DNA of 64,000 nucleotides, taken from assembly GCA_036872755.1 (NCBI GenBank), contig JAVHNS010000013.1:992001-1056000 (forward strand), in the 5' to 3' direction. Every line of letters starts with the position of its first letter. Position 1 is the first letter of the stretch. Below, in pieces: positions 23,609-35,222 of this stretch. A program made the translations under genes and the position numbers. The notes under the pieces were generated by a model. The model did no database searches, was not told the DNA's origin, and saw only the letters and a program-made list of their open reading frames with translations. This DNA is from Orbilia blumenaviensis. Its lineage: Eukaryota; Ascomycota; Orbiliomycetes; Orbiliales; Orbiliaceae.

Positions 23609-24788
23609 TCATGCATGACTATCTCCTCCTTCACTAGTCTGTTTTTTTCCTTGCTTGTCACCATCCTTGGAAGACGCAGGCACCGGGCTAAATCTATCTT
23701 CGTCGACATTCCGTTTAGAAAAACCAAATACCGACCCCTTCGAGGGGCGTCCGGACCTATACCTGCTCGGTCCAACACTATTGAGTGCGGCCAAATTCAC
23801 GCCTTCTAGAGCCAGGTAGTCCAAGTACGACGCTCCCCTTTCCGGTAACCCCTGACCTTCAAGATAGTAAGGTTCTTGCGGTCCGGGGACGGCCCACTTC
23901 GTTCTTTGGGTGCCCTGGTGTACTTTGTCGTCTATCCTCAGCACTCTCTCCCCGGCTTTACCTCGTCTTCCTCTCTTCATATCGTTGACTTCGAGAATGC
24001 AAGTGCAACCTAGAAGTATCGAATCAGTATTAATGCCGGCCTTGATACAAATACCAGATATGTTTTGATGGATATAAAACGCTCTGGGGATTAGAAATAC
24101 CGTAATATATATTGCAGTCGTCAGCCGCTTCCTCATCACAATCAGAATCGTTAATTTCCGCCCCGATTAGCATCCCCGTCAGGTCTCCATTTTCATCCAT
24201 CTCACATCCACAGACCTCACACTGCTGCAAATGATCTGTTATCCCTCCAACCACAATTGTCATTGCTATATGAGGTGGGTAAGTCCTTTCAAAACGTTGG
24301 ATATCCCTGGCCCAGTCTTTGTATTGGCCACCACCATATATGGGCTGGCCACCATGCAGATATCGATCTCGCGCAGCGTAATCCCTTGGGGTCATTAGCA
24401 ACGTATTGGCTGTACTATTGCAGATTTTAGCAAACGCTGGAACGAGCTCGGATACGTCATCGTTCGCCCTCTTAGCTATATCCATCCTCCCAAGGGCTGA
24501 AGGAGATCGATTTTCGAATGAATGCTCCTTCATCGTGGCTGTATGTATCGCCGATATGGAATTGTGATCCTTGAAAGAATTCTCCCTCCTCGAACACATA
24601 GCCAAATCCAACCCTCCTACTGTATATTCGGAAACGCACGGAAGAGTGTCCGGCATAGACACCCCGCTCGGGCTCGTGGCTACCGGGGTGCTCCTTACCC
24701 TCTTAGTCATAACCATCATGGTCATAAGTAAGGCGTGTTTGAATAGAAACATTGGCCTTTCCGGGACGGCTATGGAAAGGTTTTGCAT
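23609..24788 (-). CDS. Putative secreted protein of unknown family (2 exons, 362 aa)
   Basis: Exons on the minus strand: 24788-24101 and 24009-23609, with a 91-bp intron (GTATTT donor, CTAG acceptor, phase 1). The N-terminus has two Mets. The second (24752) starts MFLFKHALLMTMMVMTKRV, a plausible short signal peptide or anchor. A central region (MTPRDYAARDRYLHGG, YKDWARDIQRFERTYPPHIAMTIVVGG) looks folded. It is followed by a cysteine cluster CEVCGC, an acidic stretch, and C...GCTC spanning the splice junction. The last 120 residues are Gly/Arg/Lys/Ser-rich and probably disordered (RPSKGSVFGFSKRN, ending GDSHA). I do not recognise the family. The cysteine spacing across the junction supports the splice model. 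The gene is isolated, with 0.8 and 2.9 kb of spacer on its two sides. Confidence 0.65.
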
Positions 24789-27644
24789 TTCCTAAAAATT
24801 TGAATGAAGGCCAGGCGCTCGATCTGCAAATAAATTATGGCCGGAAGTAAGATCCAGGTCAGTTAGCATGCAAAAGTTCTCTATCACTTCGGGAGATTAT
24901 ATGGGTTTAATAAAACTAGGAATATATTAAACGCACTTACCCAAAATTAAGGTATTCTGGGACATAGTAGACAAGAACATACCTATATAAGACTAAGAGG
25001 AATGGTAGCGACCTGAAAATCATGAAGCTATAACAGGGTATATCCTTCCATAATCCATAGAGGCTATTTTTCGGTTTGGACTTGTACCAAGTTATCGGAA
25101 GTATTCAAGACGCAAGACGTCGAGCAAACTGACAGTAGCTATACAGGAATAAACCTCTGGCTCATTGACCCGTTAACGTTTACACTACAACGACGTGTAA
25201 GCACCACACAACCGAAATTTTCACAGGCATTGCCATGGCGCCAACACGTTATATATTAAGTTGTCTCCCAACTTCTGGCTAGTTATACCAACTTTAATGT
25301 AAGTATTAGTGGGTCTCAAGCTAGGCTATGAAGCGTTTGAGAAGAGGGATCCTACAGCCATTGGTCACCTCCTGGATCGAGTTGGGTTTGACGCCTAGTT
25401 TGAAATGTTTGCATACGTAGCACGAGTGACAGAAAAATCGTCTTTTAACTACAACGTAGACCCGAATATGCATATCGGTACAGTTTAACAAAGCGGTGTA
25501 GTCTGGGCGCCCTCATTACCTGTGATATTACGCGATTGGCGATTGCTGTCGGTGCTAGATTATGCAGTATTGAGACTTATTTACATACTGCACATCTACA
25601 CGGCTAATTAGATGAATAATTTTAGATAGCTTGCGGCTATAGGCAGAAGTGGACATTAGTATTAGGCACGGCCGGCACATACTGCAAAACTATTAGCCTC
25701 CCACTAAGTTGGTAGGCAGCGAGCTACCAAGGGCATTCAAACATTCAATACATCCTTTCAATACAGTGGCGACAAAGTAATTGAGAAGGGTCGCAACGTT
25801 GCAGGAGTACGTGCGAGCCATATATAGGATGAGGTTTTCCCCGTATAGCTGTGAGGTACCAAGTTGCAAAATGTGCTCTAATATTCGCCTTTGTTAAAAA
25901 TCAATAATATTCATAGATCTGAATTATATATAGGGTGATGAGGATAGAATCACATATGTATATCGCTACCCTTGACGATTTTGGTTGTAATAAGTCCAAA
26001 CCATCCAGGGGGCAATATATTTACCTCAAAATCGATCCCAATATCATTATCGATACCCTGCATGGTAAAGGGCTACTAGGCAATGGTGGAAGCTAAGTCC
26101 CTGCAAAGCAATACAACTGTTACACGTCCTAGGCGCTGGTCTTCGCATAAAACCGGAGACCCGACCATTGGTAACAGCTGCGGCATGACTGCACAGCTGT
26201 TAGATATATTTGTTCGAATATCAATTAGATGTTTGGTGCAAATATGTTAATTAACTGGAAGTATAGAATCTGTTTGAATCCACGGAAGACTGGTATAAGC
26301 CACATTTACCTACATCATCCGCCGAGTTGTACAATTGTTCCAACGTTAACACCGTCTATATACTATCCATTTGGACCCGTCGACATCCGCGGCATAAATA
26401 GCAGTTTAGTAGCCTGCTATCAAGTAAACTATAGCTTTCATATCATAAATTACTAAGCCGGCCTTGGCACGGTCGAGGAAAGCTAAATCTTGAGCTCATA
26501 AGGCCCAAGCTACAATGGATAATTCATTGACATGTATAAAGGAAGAAGATGGCGTAGTGCAATCAAAAAGCCATATCATGGCAATCGAAACATTCAAGTA
26601 TCTACTAAGGGCGGCTGGGTTGTAATTGCGACTCAGTCGTAAGCGATTTTACAATACTATAATCTGGGTATTTTAATATCAAGCCATATCAGTCATCCAT
26701 TCCTGAACTGCGGGCAGTACCACGATAATGGCTTGTTCCGGATACTCTAGAGAAGTTCTACGTAGCATTTAAACAGGTGGCTGCATTCGATTGCTTTTGT
26801 TTGAGCAAAGCCTGAATAATCCCTAGCGGATGTGATCTCGGGTCGGAAGTTAACTCTGGATATTATGAATTTTGCCTAAATTGAATAGTATGGATTCGGG
26901 AGCGACATACATACTAAGTAGATATCTAGTGTCCCGGAAATCATGGTTTTTTTCTTTCTTTCTTTTCTTCTTTTTCTTCGCCTCCACGGAAAGCATAGCT
27001 AAGATCTGACTACATGCATGGCAATGGTGTTGTGCCATGGTTTGCCACGCCAGGTAAACTGCTATAGCTCGGCCCTCGGGGAGTATCGCTTTTACGAAAC
27101 TCGCCAGGATTGGTTAGGCATTCCAACACTAAAAAGGTGCGACAGCTAACCTCAAGCTAGCTCAGAGGCCTCGACTACGCAAATATCGCAAATATCTAGT
27201 GCAATCTTAGGTCTGGCATAATTGATTGCGCCAGGGACCAAACATGATAGGGCCCCTCTTGACTTGGTGAGAGCAGGGGATATTGGACAGAGATTATAAG
27301 TGATATATTGATTTCGGCAGTAAGAATCTGGATGTTACTACTCAGCTGCAGCTCTGATCCCTCTTATGTATATAGCCTAGCTATTCTAGCTTAATATATA
27401 GATCTGCAGAATACCTGAATGCCCGGCTCCGACAAGTTTGCTTACAAATTTACCTGATTTATTGGCCCCATCTGTCCCCTGAAAAACTATAAAATTCCTT
27501 TGAACTCTCTGTTAATATCCTTTTATCGGTTGTCGTATTTTACGGTTCCAGGCACTACTTATTCTTATCTCCACCTTACTCTACACACGGTCGAGTTGTT
27601 GTATGCATTCTACACCTTTGGCTCTTTCTTCAAAATATCTCAGG
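24789..27644. other. 2.9-kb intergenic region, possibly decayed sequence
   Basis: No gene recognised. Parts (about 25300-25850) have near-balanced base composition but are broken by stops in all frames, which would fit decayed transposon or gene remnants, though I could not match any family. The GH5 promoter lies at the right end (TATA box at 27488). Confidence 0.5.
27488..27494 (+). promoter_or_regulatory. TATA box of the GH5 gene
   Basis: TATAAAA lies 157 bp before the preferred start codon at 27645 and 115 bp before the upstream in-frame ATG at 27603. Confidence 0.55.
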
Positions 27645-29156
27645 ATGACACAAGTCGCCACCGAAATCCAAGAGCAGCTTCTGTTGAAACTCTCTGGTTC
27701 ACAATCAACTGGTAACTCCAGGCCCCAGTGCAAGCTCCTCGGAGTATCTAAGACTTCAATTGTCGATCCCGATGGTCAAGTTGTCATCCTAAAGGGTGCT
27801 GCCGTCGCTGGCCACCTTAACATGGAGAACTTCATCACGGGGTATTCCGGTCACGAGCACGAGCTCCGTGAGGCGATGAATAATGTTCTCGGTAACGAGA
27901 AAGCCACTTTCTTTTTCGACAAGCTTATAGAGTACTTCTTTACGGACAAAGATGCGGAATTTTACGCATCTCTGGGACTCAATTGCATTCGGGTTCCTTT
28001 CAACTATCGCCATTTTATCGATGATGCCAACCCATCTGTCTTGAAACCGGAGGGGTTTGCACGGCTCGACAGAATCGTAAACATTTGCGCTAAACACAAC
28101 ATCTACGTTATTTTAGACCTCCATGCTGCACCTGGTGGTCAGAACCAGGATTGGCATAGCGACTCCGGTCTTAATAAAGCTATGTTTTGGGAATACAAAG
28201 TTTTCCAAGACCAAGCAGTAGATCTCTGGGTTGCTATCGCAAAGCACTATGCCGGGAACCCCGTCATCGCCGGGTATAACCCACTGAATGAACCTGCGGA
28301 TCCCAAACACACACGTCTCTTCGCTTGGTATGAGCGCGTCGAAAGAGCCATTAGAAGCGTTGACCCGGATCATATTCTGTTCGTCGATGGTAATACGTAT
28401 TCTATGGACTTCTCACACTTCCCTACTGACAGATTCCTCCCCAACGCTGTCTATGCTTGTCATGACTACGCAATGTTAGGTTTCCCTATCCCTGGGCAGC
28501 CGTTATACTCTGGGACCACGGAACAAAAGTCGAAGTTGAGGTCACAGTTTGAGAGAAAAGTAGAATACATGCGGAAAGCCGGTATTCCAATCTGGAACGG
28601 CGAGTTCGGACCCGTTTATGCAGATCCGCTCAGAGACCCAGAGGCGGATAAAATCAACAATACGCGCTACGAAGTTCTAAGAGAGCAATTGAGGATCTAT
28701 CAAGAAACTGGCGTCAGCTGGAGTATCTGGCTCTACAAGGATATTGGCTACCAGGGAATGACATATGTCGACCCAGAAAGCCCATATATGAAACTCATCC
28801 GACCGTTTGTAGAGAAAAAAGGCAAACTAGCACTGGATTTCTGGGGGTTCTCCGAGAAGGAGCAGGTTAAAAATATATACCAGCCATTTATTGACGGCCT
28901 GAAAGAGGCGATTCCAGAACATATTCGGCGATCCAAGTACCCAAATATATGGCAGTTTGATAGGCAAATTGAAAGGACAGTGAGGGAGTGTCTAATGAGC
29001 GAGTATCTGGTCAAAGAGTTCGCTGAGCTATTTACAGGAAAGACAATACAGGAGCTGGATGAGCTAGCAGGAAGCTTCCGGCTAGAGAATTGCGTCAGAA
29101 GGGAAGGACTAAATACTGTTTTACGGAAGGATGCAACACAGAATGGTGGTGCTTGA
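27645..29156 (+). CDS. Glycoside hydrolase family 5 (exo-beta-1,3-glucanase/cellulase-like), cytosolic, 503 aa
   Basis: An intronless frame with the GH5 TIM-barrel signatures. In numbering from Met 27645: substrate-site motif LNCIRVPFNYRHF, LDLHAAPGGQNQDWHSD, acid/base Glu in GYNPLNEPAD (about residue 216), and nucleophile Glu in IWNGEFGPVY (about residue 320). NMENFITGYSGHE near the N-terminus is typical of a fungal GH5 branch annotated as exo-1,3-beta-glucosidase or cellulase. There is no signal peptide, so an intracellular enzyme acting on beta-glucosides or glycolipid glucosides is likely. An in-frame ATG at 27603 would add 14 residues; the internal Met (GGATGAC context) fits the family N-terminus better. 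The C-terminal 90 residues are helical. The exact substrate cannot be read from the sequence. Confidence 0.92.
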   Translation: MTQVATEIQEQLLLKLSGSQSTGNSRPQCKLLGVSKTSIVDPDGQVVILKGAAVAGHLNMENFITGYSGHEHELREAMNNVLGNEKATFFFDKLIEYFFTDKDAEFYASLGLNCIRVPFNYRHFIDDANPSVLKPEGFARLDRIVNICAKHNIYVILDLHAAPGGQNQDWHSDSGLNKAMFWEYKVFQDQAVDLWVAIAKHYAGNPVIAGYNPLNEPADPKHTRLFAWYERVERAIRSVDPDHILFVDGNTYSMDFSHFPTDRFLPNAVYACHDYAMLGFPIPGQPLYSGTTEQKSKLRSQFERKVEYMRKAGIPIWNGEFGPVYADPLRDPEADKINNTRYEVLREQLRIYQETGVSWSIWLYKDIGYQGMTYVDPESPYMKLIRPFVEKKGKLALDFWGFSEKEQVKNIYQPFIDGLKEAIPEHIRRSKYPNIWQFDRQIERTVRECLMSEYLVKEFAELFTGKTIQELDELAGSFRLENCVRREGLNTVLRKDATQNGGA

Positions 29157-30437
29157 GCACACTTTTCTTGTCGAATGGCAAGGTTTGCAAGGTCTGCAGC
29201 AGGTTTAGTTATAGATATTAGTACTTCTCAGGCTTTACCAGCTTCTCCTTCCTTTTTAAAGTTTCTCACTTTTGTATCTATTAAGTATGTATTGAGATCC
29301 AAAAACAACCTCGATATTTGGGATTAGGTGTTTTCGTCAACCCGTTATCAATATACGTATACGCCTCGAATCAATATCAAGCTTCTGCCATGTGCGCACA
29401 GCATGACACTTCCGATCCGAGTCCAGCATTAGTCTAATTGAGATAATGGTCAGCTACCGCTATTTTCTTCCATATCAAGTAGTTTCTCGACTGGCCTAGG
29501 CATATTGGTAACAGCCGCGGACACAATACTCAGACCCGTGTTGGTATGTTGGATTTCCGTTTCTGGAGACCTACTTACCCGTTATGGATGAACGGCGCGG
29601 TTAGGGCTGCTTAAGAGTGCTAATCTTTATGGTTCTATATGGTCTCGTTGCCTGTCACACCACATAGTTGACACGTTCTATGCGCATCTACTCTGATTTT
29701 TTTTTTTATGGACGTCTAGACCTGTAATTACCTGAATTAGGTACAGTGGGGAGACATTCAACCTTCCTGATTATTGCAGCGCCCAGATTATGCTGCCACC
29801 AGAACAATGTTAATGGAAGCCCCTAGGTCCTAGAATTTGTATCAAAAACAGAATATTTTGGTATATAAAGTACAATCGAATTTTAAGTCTGGTCCTTGAC
29901 AACAGAGTACAAAGGAACTAGAAAGCGCCGGCCAGACAACTATTTAACTATAATACAGATAAACGCAAAGGAAATAGTGAAAAACAATCGAGGGCCAACC
30001 CGAAAGGGTATCATTGAGAAGAATAATGGGGTCGGTAGAATTTATTTGTAGAATGAAAGTTGTGACAAAAGAAAAAAGAATCGCATAACCCTACGAAAAA
30101 AAAGAAAAGAAAAAGAATAGAAATATAATAGTAAGACAAGAGGCAAGATCAAACACGCTTGTCATTAAGAGAATAGAGGCATATATCATAATCAAGACGA
30201 AGAATCAGAGAACCCGTCCTGCTGCCACCGATGGATGGACTACTTTTAAAGTCATGATATACTGACGATGCTGTGAAGCTACCAGAGAAACAGAAGAAGC
30301 GGCGAGCAATCGGCGCCGTGTTTAGGAAAGAAGAATGCTGAATGGAAGAGAAAAGATAAAACAGTCGAAATGCAATGAAAAAGGTAAACCCCTACCCAAA
30401 ATAATATTTAGGTTTATTATGAGGAAATCGCAATGCT
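29157..30437. other. Intergenic, convergent 3' ends
   Basis: A 1.28-kb spacer holding the 3' untranslated regions of the GH5 gene and the convergent large gene. The right half (30000-30400) is rich in A and G. No gene recognised. Confidence 0.6.
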
Positions 30438-33400
30438 TTATACCGCGATCCCTCTTTTCTTTTTTCCGGAGCCTTTGAACTTCTCGCCGCTTACAGCCGC
30501 AGCCGGTTCAAGATTAACCGGTGGACCTGTATATCTTAGGAAATCCGCTAAGCCGCTCGAGTTTGAATCAGGTGCGTAAGCTTTTGCATCTCTGGCTTGA
30601 AAAATCGATGGCTTCCTTGGCATTGGTGGTGGGGGCGAAGACATCATCATGCTCTTTGTCGCAATACCACCACTAGATTGGGCCCTAGGCGGGAACTGTT
30701 GCTCTGTCATCGGTCTGACAGGTAGAGGAACATGCTTCCTGGCAGGAAGGCTGGCCGAACTACCGTTGCTAGAGATCTGCTGGAATTTGGGGGGCATGCG
30801 GGCATCAACTGGCGCAGAAGCGTTTGATTTTGAGGCTTTGCTCGACTTCGAAGAGGAACGGAAGCGGCCGATTAGTTGAGCTGCGCTACTCTTCTTCTTA
30901 AGAGGTTGTTGCTGGACAAAAGGCTGCACCGGTACAGGTTCCGGGGGAGGAGCATTCATTAAGAAGTCCATTAGAGACTCCTCTTGTCGCGCTTTCTGAG
31001 GCGGGCGGTCAAAGAGATCATCATCTTCGTCATCCGAGTCGATGGCGTAGGGGTCTTTAATGCGAACCTGTCTCCGAGTTGGACCGCCGTCTGGCTGTGG
31101 GCGTTGTGGGACGCGAGAAGGTTGTGGTGGTTCGGGTTTTTTAATAAGATCAGCTTGGGAGTGAAATGACGAGTGTGAATTCGACTTTTCAGCTATGCTA
31201 GTCATTGATTCCTGTGGTGTGGCGTTTTGCCCACTGATATTTTTTGAATCTATAGCTGACCTATACGGCGTTCGTGATGAAATAGATGGTGCACGCGATG
31301 AAATAGATGGTGTCCGTGATGAAACTGAAGATGATCTTCCAAGCGGCGGACTAACGGCTGCATCAAGCGGGGGAGGTGTGTTTCGGAAAAAGTCGATCAA
31401 TGCAAGCGTCGAATCGGCTGTCGCTGGCTGGGGTGCTCTGGCTACGAGTTTCCCCCTTGAACCGGCAGAACGCAAAGGCCGGATCTCATCAATGGAACTT
31501 GTAGCCGGTCGCCGCGGGATTAGTGGAGACCTCGCGGTGGGTGATCTTGGTGATTCAAGTGGTGAAATTGGTGCTTGTCCAACAACAATAGGTCCAGTAT
31601 TTGGCTTCACAGACGTAGTATTTATTGCCTGCAAGGACGCCCCACGTGGCGGCATTGTTCCCGGTGAGGTAGATGTTGAACGTGGCGGAAAAAACTTTAT
31701 ATTTTCGTTTGCAGCCTTGGGCGAGCTAACTCCAGCGGGACGAGTCTGTTTTGAGGGGATATCCGGGACCACGTCGTCGTATTCGTATTCTTCTGCGGCG
31801 ATCGTCGTCAATGGCCTTGATTTTTGAGCACTCGATCGGCCTGGCTGCGGGGACTGAGTTACTGGAGTTACGGTCGGGACATATTTATCTATTGAAGCTT
31901 TAGTTCGCCCTGAGTCACCTGAACCTTTTCTTGAAGAGGCGATCTAGTTCCGCGTAGGCAACCAAAGTTAGTCCGTATAGTAAGCAAGGGGTTTGTATGG
32001 GAATTCAAGTTCGCCCTTACCTCAAGATCGATCCGCTTGACATTGTCGGGTGTGAGGGTGTACTGCAGTGTTGCGCCGCTATTGATCAATTGCTCAAAGC
32101 TTCTTTCTTTTTCATCAATTTTCGATGCGTGCGTATCACTATATGAGCTTTCATTATCCCAATCTTGCCTACTGCTGACTTGTCGTTTGTCGTCTGCGGT
32201 AGTTGGCCGCCCACTCATAAAACCCTTCAGTTTAGCAGACGTCTGGGAGGAAACCGAGGTAGAATGTGCGTGACCCTTAGTCTTACTAAGGGTTGCTTTG
32301 AACCGCCCTCCCTTGGCGGCATCTGGGGTCGCAGGGGGTGTCCAGACGCGCACACCAGCACGCTCTGCAGATGTAGGTGTGGCGACATCACGATTAGAGC
32401 CAGGACGAGGAAGATCGAATGACGGGTACTGCCGTCGATCTGCGCTCAAGGTTCCAGATGAATGAGACCTTGCTGTAAGTGATTCAGACGAATTCGAATG
32501 GGTAGATTTGGCTGTCTGTGACAAGTCCGGGGAACCAAAAGGGGACGCCCCGCGCAATGACCGGACGGGTTTTGTCTGACGTTTCACAGGCTCTGGTTCA
32601 TTATCCTCATCAAACTCTGGATCATGGCTGCTATATAGATCCAGCAATTCCTCACGAGCCGACTTTCGGGAATCAGAAACACAAGACTCGTCGTTTATGT
32701 GGGTAATTTGGGATATTTGCAATGTCGGTCGTTGTTCGGATTCCTCATCGTTTTGCTTTACACGTTCTATAGTTTCTTCATCGCCATGGTTTTCGGGGTA
32801 GAGGTCTGGCGCAGAAGGTGCCGGCGCTGGTTGGTAGTACTTTGACCGTCGCCTTCGCTCTTTTGCAATTTCTCTAGTAGTAGATGTTGCGCTCTCTGAC
32901 GATGAATCCGCAGAAGGGCGACGAACAGTAAGCAAGCCAGATTGTTCAGCAAACTGAGAGTCTCTGTCTGCACCAATTAGAGGAGATGCAACTGGAGTTA
33001 GTAGAGCTATATCTGACGTCCTAGCTACTCCAATTTCCTCCGGGGAATGCAGAGATCTATCCACAGGGCTTTCCCTCTGTGCGCTCTCCCGACTTTCATT
33101 TGGCTCTTCTTTCTCGCGGAGCGTGCTGATCGTACTACTCGACTTCCTTTCCGTGATTTCAAACCCAACAGGTGCACTTCCAGTAGATATTATCCGTACA
33201 GACTGTGCTCTATAAAATGTCGGGGTAGTTGCAGTTGCTTCAGCGGTTTCGTGAATAATGAAACTGTCGAGGGTGCTAACTTCACCAGCTTCATCATCGA
33301 TATCAGTTGTATTCTCATCGGTTTCCGCAATGCTTTCAAGATCCTCTCTTGAAACTGGTTCTGGAAATTGCTGCTGCGGCTTCTCTGGGATCGGCGTGAC

Positions 33401-35222
33401 TATATCTTCATCTTCCTCGGGAAGCCCAAGGCTCATTGGGCTGAGTGGGCTTAGTGGACTTATAGGGCTCAATGGGAAATCAACATCTTCTGGAGAGAAT
33501 GGGAAGTCTCCAGGAAGTGGGAGAGAATTCGAGCGGGCTCTTCGATAAGATGTACGTTCAATAGTTTCCTCCCTCCCAATGGCAATGTCGTTCACCTCAT
33601 TTGGGTGGGTTTTGCTGAAGGGAAACACAAAAGGCGAGGGTCGGGACGGAAAGGTCGTCATGCTGTTTGGTCGTGGAAAATCAGGGATTCCAGAAATAAC
33701 TTCATGCTTCTATCAGATCGAGGAGAGCGAGTCGTTAGCCATATTATATCTCCATGCAAATAGTAGAGAAAAGGGAAGTAATCTGCACAGTCCCCTTCCA
33801 CCCACATGTCTTCCGTGTGCATGGCAAGTAAGCGTGAAACAGATGGTGGGCCAGTGGTAATGTGTTGACCCCGCGACCAGGGTGTTGTACTTTTGCCACA
33901 GTGGAGAAAAGGGGGTGGAAAAGAGATGCAGCAAGCTTAAGCGGATGCAATGGAATGCAAGTGGGGGGAAGTCTTGCGATAAAACATACCATAGCTTCCA
34001 TGTTAGGGATAGCAATTTTCGCGCCATTGACCCCATCCACATTCGATGGGGTCTCTGGAATCGGCGTTAAGGGCGCACTTCCAAGCATTTCGGTTGATGC
34101 TAGTTTGCGCAGCCCTGATTTGACGGCCGGGGCGACAAGCTCTTCAACTGGACTGATTCCATCGTCTGATTTTTTGGTCGTAAGGTCTCGAGTAGATGGC
34201 GAGACAGCCCCAGAATCTGACCTACTCTCCAGAACACTCTGGATACTTATGGTGCTGATTGTACTTTGTCGCCTGCTATCACGACGAATGCTTGGTGCCC
34301 TGGAAGCTATTTGGCCCCCCGCAGTAGGACCACGTAATAGTTTCTTCCATTGCCGCCACATCCGCCCTAGGACGGGGTTTAATGCGACTTTTTCCATATC
34401 CAATTCTTCAACTGATGGTCGATCAACAGCTTCATAGTTGCCACTTGCGCCCTCTTCAGCCGCTGCTGCAATGCGGGCTTGGGAAAACCTGGCAACCGTT
34501 GCATGCCCTGCGACTAGAAGGGTCTGCTCGCCGATGAATTCGAGAATAGAGGTTAGAAAGATAGCAACCGCTGGCGAGACTGTAGCGGACGGTCCATTCT
34601 TAGCATACTGGTCAAGCCCGTAGTCTGATTCATCGTATCCTTCGTCATCCTCCTCTTCAAGATCCCCCAATGACGAGTAGATCATACATCTCAGTCTCGC
34701 TTTCTTCCATATCCTTTCAATATCAAATTCTTCCCCCTCAATAACACCATCCTCTAGCTCATCCTCCTCCGCATCACCGAGATACTCTTCAAGCTCGGCT
34801 TCTGCAGAAGCAATCGCTTCCCTAGCCAACCTGCTTTTCAAAACCTCTGTCACAGCCGGCCGCAGAGACTTTAGCGTCGTTGACTTTCCAGCCAATAATA
34901 TCGACCATAAAAGATAGTCCAGGAATTGGTTTACCAATCTCAGTGCATCTGGTGTAACTAAGATGGTTGGCGGCCCAGGTTTGACAATCCCTTCCGCTGA
35001 TAATGTTTGAAAAAACGATTCGTGATCACTGGTAACAATTTGAGTGGCAGCTGATGTTGCTATATATGCAGCTTCTGGGAGGACTCCCATAAGTGGAGCA
35101 GGTGTTGAGGGACCGCCCCCGGAGACAGAAAGTGCGGTGTCCGACGACATACTAAGACTTCTGGACCTCGATCGTGCTTGAGGGATCAGATCCATCACAT
35201 CCGGGCGAGATTGTCGCATCAT
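30438..35222 (-). CDS. Large fungal-specific, mostly disordered protein (3 exons, 1475 aa)
   Basis: Exons on the minus strand: 35222-33990, 33709-32021 and 31943-30438. Introns of 280 and 77 bp (GT..AG) are both phase 0 and the frame joins exactly. The acceptor of intron 1 could be 3 nt further on. Residues about 1-45 are Arg/Ser-rich (SRSRSLSMSS). Residues 45-290 look folded and helical (PEAAYIATSAATQIV, LVNQFLDYLLWSIL, SPAVAIFLTSILEFIGEQ). The rest is Ser/Pro-rich with many SP sites, acidic patches, short tandem repeats (SISSRTP type) and three LxDF..PP motifs in the C-terminal third, ending KKKRGIAV. Fungal proteins of this build are, as I recall, sometimes labelled Flo11-like; there is no signal peptide or GPI signal here, so a surface flocculin role is unlikely. 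I infer a nuclear or cytosolic scaffold or regulator. Confidence 0.8.
31267..31329 (-). repeat. Three 21-bp tandem repeats inside the 1475-aa gene
   Basis: Three imperfect 21-nt units on the coding (minus) strand encode a seven-residue repeat of the type S-I/V-S-S-R-T/A-P. The unit is a multiple of three, so copy number can change without a frameshift. Confidence 0.8.

Noticed and set aside
31195..31827. 210-codon plus-strand frame opposite the 1475-aa gene
   Set aside because: It lies antisense to exon 3 of a gene with matching splice phases and repeats; its Ser/Gly-rich translation is a by-product of the repeats.
30438..35222. Reading 30438-31811, 31889-33661 and 33744-35222 as three separate genes
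   Set aside because: The first lacks an ATG (TTG only), and the ends of the other two run into clear GT donors. All three join in phase 0 into one frame.
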